A DNA stretch of 64,000 nucleotides, from contig JBBCGR010000004.1 of the NCBI GenBank assembly GCA_037201625.1, forward strand, positions 248,001 through 312,000, written 5' to 3'. Of this stretch, positions 55,463 through 63,968 are shown piece after piece. The notes under the pieces were generated by a model. The model had not been told where the DNA came from and searched no databases. It saw nothing but the letters and a program-made list of their open reading frames with translations. The position numbers and the translations under genes were made by a program. Every line of letters begins with the position of its first letter. The stretch's first letter is position 1. This DNA comes from JAMXLO01 sp037201625 (lineage in GTDB: Bacteria > Pseudomonadota > Alphaproteobacteria > Acetobacterales > Acetobacteraceae).

Positions 55463-56617
55463 ATGTCCGCGGCAACCGGCGACATGAACGACCTGACGGA
55501 CGACGATTTCCGCATGCAGACGCGGCAATGGATCGAGGCGAATTATCCGCCGGAGATCCGCGATCCGGCACGCCGGCTGCATCATCACGAGACCAGGCCC
55601 TGGTATCAGCGTCTGTCGCGCAAGGGCTGGCTGTGCCCGGGCTGGCCGAAGGAATTCGGCGGCATGGGACTTTCACCAGCCAAGCAGCTCATCTTCCTCG
55701 AGGAGAAGGAACGGCACGGCTGCTCCCGCATCAACGACATGGGCGTGATGATGCTGGGACCGCTGCTGATCCGCTACGGCACGAAGGAGCAGCAGGACCA
55801 CTTCCTGCCGAAGATCCTGACCGGCGAGCATATCTGGTGCCAGGGTTATTCCGAGCCCAATGCCGGCTCGGATCTCGCCAGCCTGCGCACCGAGGCGGTG
55901 CTGGATGGCGACGAATTCGTGGTGAACGGCCAGAAGATCTGGACGTCGCTGGCGATGGACGCGAACTGGATCTTCTGCCTGGTGCGCACCGACCGGCAGG
56001 CGAAGAAGCAGGACGGCATCAGCTTCCTGCTGATCGCGATGGATACGCCCGGCATCACCGTCCGGCCGATCACCAACCTCGATATGGGTGACGAGTTCTG
56101 CGAGACGTTCTTCGACGATGTGCGCGTGCCGAGGGGCAACCTGGTGGGCCAGGTGAACAAGGGCTGGACGATGGCGAAGAACCTGCTGGGGTTCGAGCGC
56201 ATCGGCTCCGGGTCACCGCGGCAATCGGCATATGCGCTGGCGCGGCTGCGCCTGCTGGCCGAGAGGATGGGCGTGTGGGAGGATGATCTGTTCCAGGACC
56301 GCTATACGCACCTGCGCCTGGACCTCGAGGACCACAAGGCGCTGTACAACGAGTTAGTCGCCAAGGTGTATCGCGGCGAATCGCTCGGCCCTGACGTGTC
56401 GATGCTGAAGATCAATCAGACCGAGTTGTTCCAGCGGATCACCGAGACGATGCTGGAGATCGCCGGTGAGTATGGCGGCCTGTTCGGTCCGCTGGACGGC
56501 AACCGCGAACTCAATCCCGCGGGCCTGTTCATCCAGTCCCGGCCGTCGACGATCTATGCGGGTTCGAACGAGATCCAGCGCAACATCCTGGCGAAGAACG
56601 TGCTGGAACTGCCATAG
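55463..56617 (+). CDS. Acyl-CoA dehydrogenase (complete)
   Basis: 384-residue FAD-dependent acyl-CoA dehydrogenase. It has an N-terminal helical domain (GWPKEFGGMGLSPAKQLIFL), middle domain WCQGYSEPNAGSDLASLRTE with NGQKIWTSLAMDANW, and a C-terminal SRPSTIYAGSNEIQRNILAK. The residue aligning with the catalytic Glu of medium-chain enzymes is Gly in YAGSNE, a feature of the FadE-type branch seen in actinobacteria and in cholesterol/side-chain enzymes. The start chosen is an ATG after GGGGGG; a GTG six bases upstream is also in frame. With the preceding hydratase/dehydrogenase it covers the first three steps of beta-oxidation. Confidence 0.93.
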   Translation: MSAATGDMNDLTDDDFRMQTRQWIEANYPPEIRDPARRLHHHETRPWYQRLSRKGWLCPGWPKEFGGMGLSPAKQLIFLEEKERHGCSRINDMGVMMLGPLLIRYGTKEQQDHFLPKILTGEHIWCQGYSEPNAGSDLASLRTEAVLDGDEFVVNGQKIWTSLAMDANWIFCLVRTDRQAKKQDGISFLLIAMDTPGITVRPITNLDMGDEFCETFFDDVRVPRGNLVGQVNKGWTMAKNLLGFERIGSGSPRQSAYALARLRLLAERMGVWEDDLFQDRYTHLRLDLEDHKALYNELVAKVYRGESLGPDVSMLKINQTELFQRITETMLEIAGEYGGLFGPLDGNRELNPAGLFIQSRPSTIYAGSNEIQRNILAKNVLELP

Positions 56618-56635
56618 GCGGCAAGGCTGCCACCA

Positions 56636-56661
56636 TCATGACCGGCGCGGGCCGGTCATGA
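56636..56661. terminator. Bidirectional terminator hairpin
   Basis: TCATGACCGGC (56636-56646) and GCCGGTCATGA (56651-56661) form a perfect 11-bp stem with loop GCGG, midway between the convergent acyl-CoA dehydrogenase and alpha/beta hydrolase genes. There is no T-tract. Confidence 0.75.
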
Positions 56662-56694
56662 CGGCAATCAGTCGCAATGAGCAGGGGTCTGGTA

Positions 56695-57516
56695 TCAGCC
56701 CTTGATGAAGGCCAGCAGGTCGGCGTTCACCTTGTCCTTCTCGGTGGTGCACATGCCGTGCGGCGCGCCCGGATACACCTTCAGCGTCGCATTCGGCAGG
56801 ATCTTCGATGACAGCGCACCGGCCGCCTGGAACGGCACGATCTGATCGGCGTCGCCGTGCAGGACCAGCGTCGGCACGTCGATCTTCTTCAGGTCCTCGG
56901 TGAGGTCGGTTTCCGAGAACGCCTTGATGCAGAAATACGCTGCCGGGAATCCCGCCAGCATGCCCTGCATCCAGAAAGACTGGCGCACGCCTTCGGAAAT
57001 CTTCGCACCCGGCTTGTTGTAGCCGTAGAACGGCATGCTGAGGTCCTGGAACAGCTTGGAGCGGTCGGCCTGCACGCCGGCGCGCAACTGGTCGAACACC
57101 TCGATCGGCGTGCCAAGCGGGTTGGCCTCGGTCTTCAGCATCAGCGGCGGGATGGCGCCGATCAGAACGGCCTTGGCGGCGCGGCGTGTGCCGTAGCGTC
57201 CGAGATAGCGCGCCACCTCGCCGCCGCCCGTCGAATGGCCGACATGGACGGCGTTGGTCAGGTCGAGCGCGGTGACGAGTTCCGCGAGGTCCGCCGCATA
57301 GGTATCGAGGTCGTTGCCCTGCCAGGGCTGGCTGGACCGGCCATGACCGCGACGATCATGCGCGATGCACCGGTAGCCGTGCGACACCAGGAAGAACATC
57401 TGGTCCTCGAACGCGTCCGCGCTGAGCGGCCAGCCGTGGCTGAACACGATCGGCTGCCCGGTGCCCCAGTCGTTGTAATAGATCTCGGTGCCGTCCTTGG
57501 TGGTGATGGTCGCCAT
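56695..57516 (-). CDS. Alpha/beta hydrolase, cofactor-free chloroperoxidase/arylesterase type
   Basis: 273 residues closely following the non-heme (cofactor-free) chloroperoxidase/perhydrolase pattern: oxyanion SHGWPLSADAF, HDRRGHGRSS, nucleophile Ser in VGHSTGGGEVARY, acid Asp in HGDADQIVP and His in GAPHGM. Such proteins are esterases that form peracids in acetate and can then halogenate by releasing hypohalous acid; the physiological role is often aryl-ester or lactone hydrolysis. The start is MATITTKDG. It lies alone on the minus strand, upstream of nothing co-oriented within 100 bases. The same window holds a vanadium haloperoxidase domain, an unusual coincidence. Confidence 0.92.
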   Translation of the reverse strand: MATITTKDGTEIYYNDWGTGQPIVFSHGWPLSADAFEDQMFFLVSHGYRCIAHDRRGHGRSSQPWQGNDLDTYAADLAELVTALDLTNAVHVGHSTGGGEVARYLGRYGTRRAAKAVLIGAIPPLMLKTEANPLGTPIEVFDQLRAGVQADRSKLFQDLSMPFYGYNKPGAKISEGVRQSFWMQGMLAGFPAAYFCIKAFSETDLTEDLKKIDVPTLVLHGDADQIVPFQAAGALSSKILPNATLKVYPGAPHGMCTTEKDKVNADLLAFIKG

Positions 57517-57601
57517 GTCGTGTCTCCCATTGCAGCAGGATGCGTCTATTAGGTGGCCGGATCGCCATGGGCTTGTCGCCCACGATCAGACTTTGCCGTG
57601 G

Positions 57602-57642
57602 CGACCTGTGTCGTGGTCCGCGACGACCTGTGCCGTGGTCAG
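57602..57642. repeat. Direct repeat pair, 22-bp period
   Basis: CGACCTGTGTCGTGGTCCG (57602-57620) and CGACCTGTGCCGTGGTCAG (57624-57642) match at 17 of 19 bases, in the gap between the pirin gene's 3' end and the hydrolase start. Two helical turns of spacing would suit a regulator upstream of the hydrolase gene. No further copy was seen. Confidence 0.5.
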
Positions 57643-57657
57643 CGACCAGCGTCGCGT

Positions 57658-58560
57658 TCAGACCGGATGCGTGGGCTCCGGCGGCGGCGGCGGCTCGTCG
57701 GGCAAGGGGATGAATTCGCTGTTGTCATCAGGCGGCAATGCCATCCGCCCGGATCGCCAGTCATCCTTCGCCTGCTCGATCCGTTCGCGGCGCGACGATA
57801 CCATGTTCCACCAGATGAAGCGTGGACCGATGTTCGCACCACCCAGCAGCATCACCCGCGCCGGTCCATCATCGGCGCTGATCACCGGTTCGCCGCCATC
57901 GGCGAACACCAGCATCTGGCCAGCCGGATAGCGCGAGCCTTCGTGTGACACACTGCCGTGCACGACATAGGCCGCGCGTTCGGCGTGCTCCACCGGCATC
58001 GCGATGCGGGCGCCCGCGGCAAGTTCCACATGCAGGTAGAACAAGGGCGAATAGATCTGCACGCCATTGCGCAGGCCGTAGGCGGAGCCTGCGATCAGCC
58101 GCGCCTGCACGCCGCGATCGCTGAATTCGGGGAGTTCTTCCGCGCCATGATGGGCAAAGCCCGGCGCCGTCTCTTCATCTTCGACAGGCAGTGCCACCCA
58201 GGCCTGCATGCCGTGCATCGTCCCGCCGCTCGCGCGCAACGCAGGATCGGTGCGTTCGGAATGGACGATGCCGGAGCCGGCGGTCATCCAGTTCGCTTCG
58301 CCCGGTATGATCCGCTGGCTGACGCCGGTGCTGTCGCGATGGTGGATCTCGCCATCGAACAGATAGGTGACGGTCGAGAGGCCGATATGCGGATGCGGCC
58401 GCACATCGATCCCCTCGCCAACTCGAAAGTCCGCCGGTCCCATGTGGTCCAGGAAGACGAACGGTCCCACCATCCGCCGTCGCGCGAATGGCAGGATGCG
58501 GCCCACCTCGAGCCCGCCACCGAGGTCCTTGCGTCGTCCCTCGATGACAAGATCGAGCAT
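57658..58560 (-). CDS. Pirin-family protein
   Basis: 300-residue bicupin of the pirin family; many members are quercetinases or redox-responsive regulators binding iron. The metal ligands are visible in RPHPHIGLSTVTYLFDG (His, His) and GSGIVHSE (His, Glu); the segment MVGPFVFLDHMGPADF is the family signature. The C-terminus is long and proline-rich (PLPDEPPPPPEPTHPV). The start is the ATG before LDLVIEGRRKDLGGG, which is where pirins begin; the longer open frame upstream overlaps the AraC gene. It follows that gene by only 13 bases, so the two are co-transcribed. Confidence 0.92.
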   Translation of the reverse strand: MLDLVIEGRRKDLGGGLEVGRILPFARRRMVGPFVFLDHMGPADFRVGEGIDVRPHPHIGLSTVTYLFDGEIHHRDSTGVSQRIIPGEANWMTAGSGIVHSERTDPALRASGGTMHGMQAWVALPVEDEETAPGFAHHGAEELPEFSDRGVQARLIAGSAYGLRNGVQIYSPLFYLHVELAAGARIAMPVEHAERAAYVVHGSVSHEGSRYPAGQMLVFADGGEPVISADDGPARVMLLGGANIGPRFIWWNMVSSRRERIEQAKDDWRSGRMALPPDDNSEFIPLPDEPPPPPEPTHPV

Positions 58561-58573
58561 GGTGCTGCCTCTT

Positions 58574-59530
58574 TCAGTTCTGTCTCTGGCGGCGCCATGC
58601 ACCCGGGCTGGCGCCGACCTGGCGATGGAAGCTCTTGGTGAAGTGGCTCTGGTCGGCGAAACCTGTGCTGAGCGCAATATCGGCCAGCGGCAACTCGGTT
58701 TCCAGCAGCAGTTCCTGCGCGCGGCGGATGCGCGCATTGAGGTGCCAGCGATGCGGCGGCATGCCGGTCGACTGGCGGAAGGCACGTCCGAGATGCGACA
58801 GAGAAAGCCCTGCCAGATCCGCCAGATCCTTGAGGCGGATGGTGTCCGACAGGCTGGTCTCCATATACTCGGTCAGCCGGCGTAACTGCCAGGGCGCCAG
58901 GCCGCCGCGCGCCGGCTCCCGGTCCACCGGCTCCTGCTGCTTCAGCAGCCGCGTGCACAGCGCGGCGGCCAGGCTGTCGCCATAGACCTGGTCCGTGCCG
59001 TTCGGCTTGGCGCACTCGGCCGCCAGCAGCGAGCCGATCTGCCAGACATGGTCGTCATTCGACATCAGCCGCGGCATGTCGATCTTCGGAGCCGCGACGC
59101 GGTCGCCCAGTTGTTCCGCCAGCGCGACGGTATCGAAGGTGATCCGTGCGCAGCGGACATAGCGGGTGTTGTTGGCATAACCCCACAACTGCGTGCCCGC
59201 CGGCATCAGCGTGATCGAACGCTGATGCCCCTGGCGCGACCGCGACGGCTGCTCCAGCGAGGTGCGCAGGTCGTAGCGCCCGCCGATCTCTTCGAAGATC
59301 AGCGTGAGGGCCGGCTGGTCCTCGGTGATGTCATGCCAGCCCTGTCCGCCGGCCCAGTACAGTTCCATGGCATGCACCGTCACGCCACCCCAGGTGCGCG
59401 AAAGACGGTTGATTGCCTGGAGGCCATTCTGTATAGCGGGCTCACGTTTCAGTGAGGACCTTGACCAACCCTCTGCGACGGCCGGTGCCCAAGTGGGGTA
59501 TCCGCTGATCTCTAAGGACATGGTGTCCAT
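58574..59530 (-). CDS. AraC-family transcriptional regulator
   Basis: 318 residues: an N-terminal ligand/dimerisation domain (GWSRSSLKREPAIQNGLQ through NNTRYVRCARITFDTVALA) and a C-terminal double helix-turn-helix (SDTIRLKDLADLAGLSLSHL; RIRRAQELLLETELPLADIA; STGFADQSHFTKSFHRQVG). It probably controls the pirin gene directly downstream and perhaps itself. The start is the ATG with GGGAG nine bases upstream. The N-terminal AraC_binding domain resembles those of regulators of quercetinase/pirin-type and pyrophosphate-independent stress genes, but the inducer is unknown. Confidence 0.92.
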   Translation of the reverse strand: MDTMSLEISGYPTWAPAVAEGWSRSSLKREPAIQNGLQAINRLSRTWGGVTVHAMELYWAGGQGWHDITEDQPALTLIFEEIGGRYDLRTSLEQPSRSRQGHQRSITLMPAGTQLWGYANNTRYVRCARITFDTVALAEQLGDRVAAPKIDMPRLMSNDDHVWQIGSLLAAECAKPNGTDQVYGDSLAAALCTRLLKQQEPVDREPARGGLAPWQLRRLTEYMETSLSDTIRLKDLADLAGLSLSHLGRAFRQSTGMPPHRWHLNARIRRAQELLLETELPLADIALSTGFADQSHFTKSFHRQVGASPGAWRRQRQN

Positions 59531-59662
59531 TGCCGCGATCTCCCATGCGAAGTGTGAAGCTCGATGGGAATGATTGTCGGCCGGCAAAAACTCGGCCAGT
59601 TAATGCCTGTGAATCGGTGTTACCCGCGTGAGCAGGTGTTGTGCGGTGTTTGCATTCCGTGT

Positions 59663-62494
59663 TCAGCGTGTAGCGAGCAGGGTTCCGGCAAGCCGCAGAT
59701 CGGGCGTTGTGAATCCTTCGGTGAACCGCTCGTAAACCGCCTTCAGGATTTTGTAGGCCTGACCTGAATCTCTCTGACCGGCCTCGATCCGCGCCAGACT
59801 CGTGGCGATGCGCAGTTCCCAGGACAACGCGCCTTGGCGCCGCGACGCTTCGAGCGCATCCAGCAGAATCCTGGCACTTCCCTCGATGACACCTTTGATT
59901 CGCAGCAATTCCGGGAGACACCAGTTCTCCTCGTTCCGCTCCGCCCGTGCGAGTGCCGCGTCGATGGCGGTGCCCGCCGCCGCCGCATCGCCGGCCTCGA
60001 ACAGCGCGCCGGCGAAATCCCCGAGCAGCGCTGTGTAGCGCAGCACCGAGCGCATCTGCGGTTCGTCAAGCGCGCTGCGCAGCAGCCGCAGGCCGTCCTG
60101 CACGTCGCCCCGTTTCACCCGGACAAGCCCGGCGAACGCCTTGCCCTCGGATTGCCAGAAGGACAGGCCGTAGCGTGCCGCCGCCTGTAGCAGGGTTGTC
60201 ACATAGGCCTCTGCCGCAGCGAGATCGCCGACGAACAGCGCCACCGGACAGGCCTTGGCGAGCGTGTTGCACAGCGACACGGCGTGCTCGATCGCCCGGG
60301 CATCCGCCACGCTGTCCGCCATGGCCTGGGCCGCCTGGTCCGGAAACCCCAGCAGCCAGAGGATTTCCGCACGGGTGACGGCCGCGGTCACCCGCTGGTC
60401 GAACTGGAACCGAATGATGTGCGGCCGGTGCCCGGCCGGGACGTAGGACGCCAGCATCCGCTCCAGATGCTGCCGCGCCGCTGCCGGATCGCCCAGGAAA
60501 TGCAGCGAAAAGCCCAGCATGCGGTCGGCCAGGGTCAGGTCGACCGGGTTGCGGGAGGATCGCGCCAGGTCGCTGAATCGATGCGCCAGTGCCAGCGAAT
60601 CCCGGAACATGCCGTTGTTGAGCCGGTGCACCCACAAGCCCCACACGGCCCGCAGGCCCTCGTCCGTGTCCCCCAGCGACTCCGCGATCACCCGCGCGGT
60701 CTCCAGCGCAGCGGCGGTCTCCGGCACCGCCCCGCGCGTGAACATCAGGGAGAGCCCAAGCGCCGTATGCAACTGCACGTTGCGGCGCGGGTCCGGGTCG
60801 GTCGCGTTCGGGTGGCCCCCCAGGGCCTGCTCGATGCGCGACCGGCATTCATTCATCAATGACAGGTGCATCCAGAGCGGGATCGCGGCGATCGTCAGGG
60901 CCTCGGCCAGCGCGGCGTCGCCCGCGGGCGAGAACGCCCAGTCGAGCGCCGCGCGGACACCGTCGATCTGGCCGCCATAGGCCTCGAGCCACTCATCGGT
61001 CGGCAGCGTCTCCCATTCGGTGGAGGCACGGCCGAACAACTCCAGCAGATAGTCCGCATGGCGCCGCGCAAGCTGGTCGAACTCGCCCGCCTCGCCGAGT
61101 TTGACCATGGCGTAGGCGCGCGTGGTCTCCAGCAGGCGGTAGCGGACGCTGATGTCGCCGATCTCCGCCGAGACCAGGGATTTTGTCACAAGATCAGCGA
61201 GATACTCGGCGAAGGCGGCGCTCGACATGGCCTCCGGCGCGGTCACCGCGATGGCCGCCTCGAGGGAGAATTCGCCGCTGAAGATGGCAAGCCGCCGCAG
61301 CGTCTGGCGTTCCGCCGGCGCCAGAAGCTCGTAGCTCCAGTCGAGCGTCGCACTCATGGTGCGCTGGCGCGGCAGCGCCGTCCGCCGTCCCCGCGTCATC
61401 AGCCGGAACCGGTCGTCGAGCACGGCGGCGAGCCCGTGCACGCCGAACACGTCGGTGCGCCCGGCGGCGATCTCGATCGCGAGGGCGATGCCGTCCAGCC
61501 GCCGGCAGATCGCCGCGATGACCGGCGCATCGGCGTCGGTGATCTCGAACTGTTCCTGGGCCTGCGCCGCGCGCTCGACGAACAGTTCGACCGCCGGATA
61601 CTGCAGCGCCTCCGCCGCCGTGATCCCGGCCACCGCCGCCGGAATCCGCAGCGGCGGCAGGCGCATGACATGTTCGCCCTCGGCCCGCAGCGGCTCCCGG
61701 CTGGTCGCCAGGATGCGCACCTCGGGGCTGCCGCGCAGCAGTTCCACGGCCACGGTGGCGGCGACGTCGGCCACGTGCTCGCAATTGTCCAGCACGATAA
61801 GTACCTTACGTTGCTGGAGGAAGTCGATCAGGACCGGCATCGGATCCGCCGAGCGGACCGCGACGTTGAGCGTGGCCGCGATCGCACTCGGCACCAGGGC
61901 CGGATCGGCCAGCGGTGCCAGGTCCACGAACCGCACCCCGTCCCGGAAGTCAGCCGCCACCTCCGCCGCGACCGCCACGGCGAGCGTGGTCTTGCCGATG
62001 CCGCCAGGCCCGGCCACCGAGACCAGGCGATGGCGCGCCAGCAGGCCTGCGAGCATCTGCCTGGCGTCCTGCCGGCCGACCATGCGACCGACCGCGGCTG
62101 GCAGGTTGTGCTGCGCCTGCTGCACCGCCGGCGGCTCCACGGCAGGTTCCAACCAGGGGTTGTCCGACGGCGCGATCGGCGCCACGAAGCGGTAGCCGCG
62201 ACCGGGGATCGTGGACAGGTAGCGCCGCCCGTCCATCCCGTCGCGCAGGGTCCGCCGCAGGGCCGCAACATGGACCCGGAGATTGATCTCCTCGACCGCG
62301 ATGTCAGGCCAGACGCGCTCCAGCAATTCGTCCTTGCCGACCAGGCGTCCGGGCTGCTCGATCAGGACCAGCAGGATCTCGAGGGCACGGGAGCCGAGTC
62401 GGATCGGCTGGTCGCCCTCCAGCAGCAGCCGTTGCGCCGTGAACAGGCGGAACGGCCCGAAAGCGACGGGTGCGGGTCCCGTTGCACTCCCCAT
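59663..62494 (-). CDS. Winged-helix/NTPase/TPR transcriptional regulator, copy 2
   Basis: 943 residues of the same architecture as the gene at 9755-12640: OmpR-type winged helix (residues 8-112; SRALEILLVLIEQPGRLVGK, VWPDIAVEEINLRVHVAALR, STIPGRGYRFVAP), NB-ARC/AfsR-like NTPase with Walker A GPGGIGKTT (Lys168) and Walker B VLIVLDNCEHV, RRLDGIALAIEIAA, then a long TPR-like tail. No receiver domain. Divergently placed to the phosphoribosyltransferase gene with a 281-bp gap. Its closest co-oriented downstream gene is the AraC regulator, after 132 bp. Target genes are unknown; autoregulation from the shared gap is likely for this family. Confidence 0.88.
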   Translation of the reverse strand: MGSATGPAPVAFGPFRLFTAQRLLLEGDQPIRLGSRALEILLVLIEQPGRLVGKDELLERVWPDIAVEEINLRVHVAALRRTLRDGMDGRRYLSTIPGRGYRFVAPIAPSDNPWLEPAVEPPAVQQAQHNLPAAVGRMVGRQDARQMLAGLLARHRLVSVAGPGGIGKTTLAVAVAAEVAADFRDGVRFVDLAPLADPALVPSAIAATLNVAVRSADPMPVLIDFLQQRKVLIVLDNCEHVADVAATVAVELLRGSPEVRILATSREPLRAEGEHVMRLPPLRIPAAVAGITAAEALQYPAVELFVERAAQAQEQFEITDADAPVIAAICRRLDGIALAIEIAAGRTDVFGVHGLAAVLDDRFRLMTRGRRTALPRQRTMSATLDWSYELLAPAERQTLRRLAIFSGEFSLEAAIAVTAPEAMSSAAFAEYLADLVTKSLVSAEIGDISVRYRLLETTRAYAMVKLGEAGEFDQLARRHADYLLELFGRASTEWETLPTDEWLEAYGGQIDGVRAALDWAFSPAGDAALAEALTIAAIPLWMHLSLMNECRSRIEQALGGHPNATDPDPRRNVQLHTALGLSLMFTRGAVPETAAALETARVIAESLGDTDEGLRAVWGLWVHRLNNGMFRDSLALAHRFSDLARSSRNPVDLTLADRMLGFSLHFLGDPAAARQHLERMLASYVPAGHRPHIIRFQFDQRVTAAVTRAEILWLLGFPDQAAQAMADSVADARAIEHAVSLCNTLAKACPVALFVGDLAAAEAYVTTLLQAAARYGLSFWQSEGKAFAGLVRVKRGDVQDGLRLLRSALDEPQMRSVLRYTALLGDFAGALFEAGDAAAAGTAIDAALARAERNEENWCLPELLRIKGVIEGSARILLDALEASRRQGALSWELRIATSLARIEAGQRDSGQAYKILKAVYERFTEGFTTPDLRLAGTLLATR

Positions 62495-62692
62495 TGATGT
62501 GCTTCACAGGCCTTAACGTTGCTTAACAACCGAAACACTAGTGGCAGCTTAACAACGCGTCCACGGAATGTGGTGCACAGCCGGAATGTGGCGGCCCGCC
62601 GGCCCTCGTCGGAATCGCTGCCGGGCGGCTGGCGGTCGCCCTGCAAGCCTGCTGGCGTGCCGGCCGTCACATGGCGAACCTACCCTGGGTGC

Positions 62693-62742
62693 CCGTCGCC
62701 GCCAGGCCGGGCCCGGGCATTCCTCCCGCCCGGCGGCGACGG
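62693..62742 (+). promoter_or_regulatory. Leader hairpin before phosphoribosyltransferase gene
   Basis: CCGTCGCCGCC (62693-62703) and GGCGGCGACGG (62732-62742) are perfect 11-bp inverted repeats enclosing a GC-rich loop that can fold further (GGCCGGGCCCGGGC). The structure ends 33 bases before the ATG, close to the AGGAG ribosome site. It could control translation, or be a GC-rich intergenic repeat. Confidence 0.45.
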
Positions 62743-62775
62743 TAGATTGCCGGCTTCGACAGGAGAGGGCCAGGC

Positions 62776-63276
62776 ATGGCGGCGCGCTACCACCCGGTCT
62801 CGTGGGACCTGCTGCATCGTGACGCCCGGACCCTGGCGGAGCGGCTGATCGGGAAGGGGCCGTTCACCGGCATCGTCGCAATCACCCGCGGCGGCCTGAT
62901 CCCGGCCGCCATCGTCGCGCGCGAACTCGACATCCGGCTGATCGAGAGCCTGTCGATCGTCAGCTACGCCGCCGGCGCCGCCGGAACGCTGGCCGAGGAG
63001 TCGCGGGGGGCGGTACCGGTGGTGACCAAGCCGCCGGTGGCGGCGGGCGACGGGGCCGGCTTCCTGATCCTGGACGATCTGGTCGACACGGGCGCGACCG
63101 CCCGCGTGGTGCGCGCACTGCTGCCGAACGCCTATTTCGCCACGCTCTACGCGAAGCCGGCCGGGCGGGCGATGGTGGACACGTTCATCACCGAGGTGCC
63201 GCAGGACACCTGGATCCTGTTCCCGTGGGACACTGGCCTGCAATTCGTCGCGCCGCTGGGCCGGCGGGACGGCTGA
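62776..63276 (+). CDS. gpt: Xanthine/guanine phosphoribosyltransferase
   Basis: 166-residue type-I phosphoribosyltransferase that converts xanthine/guanine and PRPP into the nucleotide, a purine-salvage step. It resembles E. coli Gpt (152 residues): AITRGGLIPAAIVARELDIR, the PRPP loop FLILDDLVDTGATARVV, and the C-terminal IFPWDTGLQF-like WILFPWDTGLQFVAPLG. AGGAGAGGG lies upstream of the ATG. The neighbours on both sides are unrelated, so it is a stand-alone salvage gene. Confidence 0.9.
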   Translation: MAARYHPVSWDLLHRDARTLAERLIGKGPFTGIVAITRGGLIPAAIVARELDIRLIESLSIVSYAAGAAGTLAEESRGAVPVVTKPPVAAGDGAGFLILDDLVDTGATARVVRALLPNAYFATLYAKPAGRAMVDTFITEVPQDTWILFPWDTGLQFVAPLGRRDG

Positions 63277-63278
63277 GC

Positions 63279-63968
63279 CTACTCGAACATCGCCACCGCG
63301 CGGATCGGGCTCGCCGTGCCGCCGCGGATCTTCAGCGGGAAACCGATGAAGCGGAACCGCCCGCGCCCGACCAGTTTATCGAGGTTCGCCAAGCATTCCA
63401 TATGGGTGATGCCGCGTTCGGCACAGGCCATGTGGGCGAGGAAGTTGGGCTCGCCCTCCGGCGCCGGGCTGATCGCCTCCACGCCGAACATGCCGATGCC
63501 GCGGTCGGCGAGCCAGTGCACCGATTCGAGCGCCAGGCCGGGGAAGTCGTGCTGGTAGCCCGGCTTGCCCAGCAGCCGTTCGTTGGTCGCCATGTAGAGC
63601 AGCACGGTGTCGCGCGGGCGGATCTCCTGGCCTGACCTGTCGAGGGCGGCCTCCATCTCCGGCACGGTGATCGCGTGCTTCAGCGGCACGTGCGACAGGT
63701 CGAGGCAGATCGCCTCGGTGAAGAAATTCTCGAGCGGCACCTGGTCGATCGACAGCGCGCCGGGCCGCGGATCGAAATGCACCGGCGCATCGACATGCGT
63801 GCCGGCGTGGTCCGACAGGGCGATCGACAGCGCCTTCGAGGTGAATACTGTGTTGCCGGCGTATTTCTTCTCGGAGTGGTCGCCCCACACGGTGACGATG
63901 ACCGGCGGGTGCGAGGGGTGGGTCTGCGTGCGGTGGAACAGTTCGCGGCTCAGGTCGATGAGTTCCAT
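63279..63968 (-). CDS. Cyclase-family hydrolase (kynurenine formamidase-like)
   Basis: 229-residue metal-dependent hydrolase of the cyclase (PF04199) family. The signature HAGTHVDAPVHFD binds the metal; a His/Glu pair in AHMACAERGITHMECLANLD completes the site. Close relatives hydrolyse N-formylkynurenine, isatin or other amides or lactones; here RFRFIGFPLKIRGGTASPIR is the family C-terminus. The substrate is uncertain. It starts at the ATG MELIDLSRELF and its stop is 2 bases from the stop of gpt (convergent, no terminator between). The promoter lies at or beyond the window end. Confidence 0.9.
   Translation of the reverse strand: MELIDLSRELFHRTQTHPSHPPVIVTVWGDHSEKKYAGNTVFTSKALSIALSDHAGTHVDAPVHFDPRPGALSIDQVPLENFFTEAICLDLSHVPLKHAITVPEMEAALDRSGQEIRPRDTVLLYMATNERLLGKPGYQHDFPGLALESVHWLADRGIGMFGVEAISPAPEGEPNFLAHMACAERGITHMECLANLDKLVGRGRFRFIGFPLKIRGGTASPIRAVAMFE

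Noticed and set aside
59600..59660. CRISPR array suggested by a repeat-like 20-mer and the translated TTPAHAGNT-like peptide on the minus strand
   Set aside because: Only one copy exists, with no spacers or cas genes, so no array is annotated; kept only as a low-interest finding.
62495..62775. A small gene in the gap before gpt
   Set aside because: The open frames there are Arg/Pro-rich, have no ribosome sites and overlap the hairpin region; nothing resembles a protein.
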